Positions 63,591 through 64,000 of a stretch of 64,000 bases of DNA are shown piece after piece; the first letter of the stretch is position 1; every line of letters begins with the position of its first letter. This stretch comes from Stomorhina lunata (taxonomy: Eukaryota; Arthropoda; Insecta; Diptera; Rhiniidae): assembly GCA_933228675.1 (NCBI GenBank), contig OW121744.1, positions 101,973,622 to 102,037,621 of the forward strand, in the 5' to 3' direction. The notes under the pieces were generated by a model that searched no databases, was not told where the DNA came from, and saw only the letters and a list, made by a program, of their open reading frames with translations. The position numbers and the translations under genes were made by a program.

Positions 63591-64000
63591 TGGCAAAAAA
63601 GTTGGCAGTAAAACCAAAGTTATCCCCCCTGGTATAGGGTATCTTGTTGTTTTACCTAACAATATTTATAGTAACAACTAAGGCCTTGTTTTGAATACTG
63701 TCCCCACTGGTGTAGGGTAAGTTTTTGTTTTAAATAACTACAATTAGACTTTCGAGTAGCTCCGCTCGGTTAAATGCTGGGGTCTAGGGAGTAGGGTATC
63801 ATTTGTTGCCATTTGACCATAGAATACCCTACATTAACTAGTTATTATTAAATTTGTATCTAATTTTCTACTGCCACATTTGTTTCTTATTGTTTATTTT
63901 TAAGTAAATCCTTATACCTCCCCTGGGGCATTAAGGAATTTAAGTTCTTTTGTAATTCCCAGTAAATGTAACTATTGTTTTCTCTAGATCTTAGTTATAC
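63591..64000. other. Unique/repeat-edge DNA with hairpin
   Basis: The motif ggt(a/g)tagggta occurs at about 63632 and 63704, each followed by related sequence, and tttcgagtagctccgctcgg (about 63750) is a diverged piece of the composite repeat. A perfect 9-bp hairpin, GTAGGGTAT (63791-63799) and ATACCCTAC (63824-63832), follows. No gene is seen to the end. Confidence 0.5.

Noticed and set aside
61763..63611. Recurring ORFs of 62-81 codons
   Set aside because: The same frame repeats with each 150/217-bp unit, breaks between units and has no start conservation outside the repeat.

Overview
The window is very A+T-rich, intron-bearing nuclear DNA of a higher fly, most likely a calyptrate such as a blowfly or house-fly relative. 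This is inferred from the one recognisable host gene (an insect Cables orthologue), minimal introns of 63-71 bp with standard GT-AG borders, and a rosa-like DD41D mariner transposon. No prokaryotic features, rRNA, intact tRNA genes or CRISPR arrays are visible. The host gene covers only about 1.2 kb of coding sequence; tandem repeats dominate everything else.

Layout. 1-1.5 kb: unique DNA with a small TA-flanked MITE. 1.5-22.1 kb: seven arrays of one 31-bp satellite (Sat1) in changing orientation, separated by 0.6-1.3 kb of apparently non-coding DNA. 22.1-29.2 kb: a 23-bp satellite, a decayed mariner relative, two inverted-repeat (foldback-like) structures, a TTAA-flanked piggyBac-type MITE and several hairpins. 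29.2-35.3 kb: two arrays of a second 31-bp satellite (Sat2); an intact DD41D mariner is nested in the second. 35.3-37.7 kb: unique DNA. 37.7-45.9 kb: the last seven exons of Cables on the plus strand. Three of its introns are 63-71 bp, and three are expanded to 1.7-2.5 kb entirely by tandem repeats (a third 31-bp family, Sat3, in two of them; 22-bp and 12-bp repeats in the other). 46.9-60.7 kb: a region bounded by an exact 28-bp inverted repeat. It holds the related satellites Sat4 (31 bp) and Sat5 (about 30 bp, in both orientations), a SINE-like insertion with a tRNA-derived head, and a second, broken copy of the same mariner. 60.9-63.6 kb: a composite repeat with 217-bp and 150-bp units.

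The most notable observations are these. (1) An open, coding-like 31-codon extension follows the Cables TAG stop in frame, so it is a stop-codon readthrough candidate. (2) Several satellites with little or no sequence similarity share a 31-bp period, and most monomers carry a perfect dyad. (3) Single monomers are inverted in place at those dyads. (4) An apparently intact mariner transposase sits in a satellite monomer, and the uninterrupted target can be read directly. (5) A candidate SINE family has a 10-bp target-site duplication.

The upstream Cables exons, including the start codon, are not recognisable here. If they lie further left, the Sat1 and Sat2 arrays would sit inside one very large first intron; that is inference. 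Coordinates of degenerate array edges are approximate (tens of bases); exon, transposon and TSD coordinates were read base by base.
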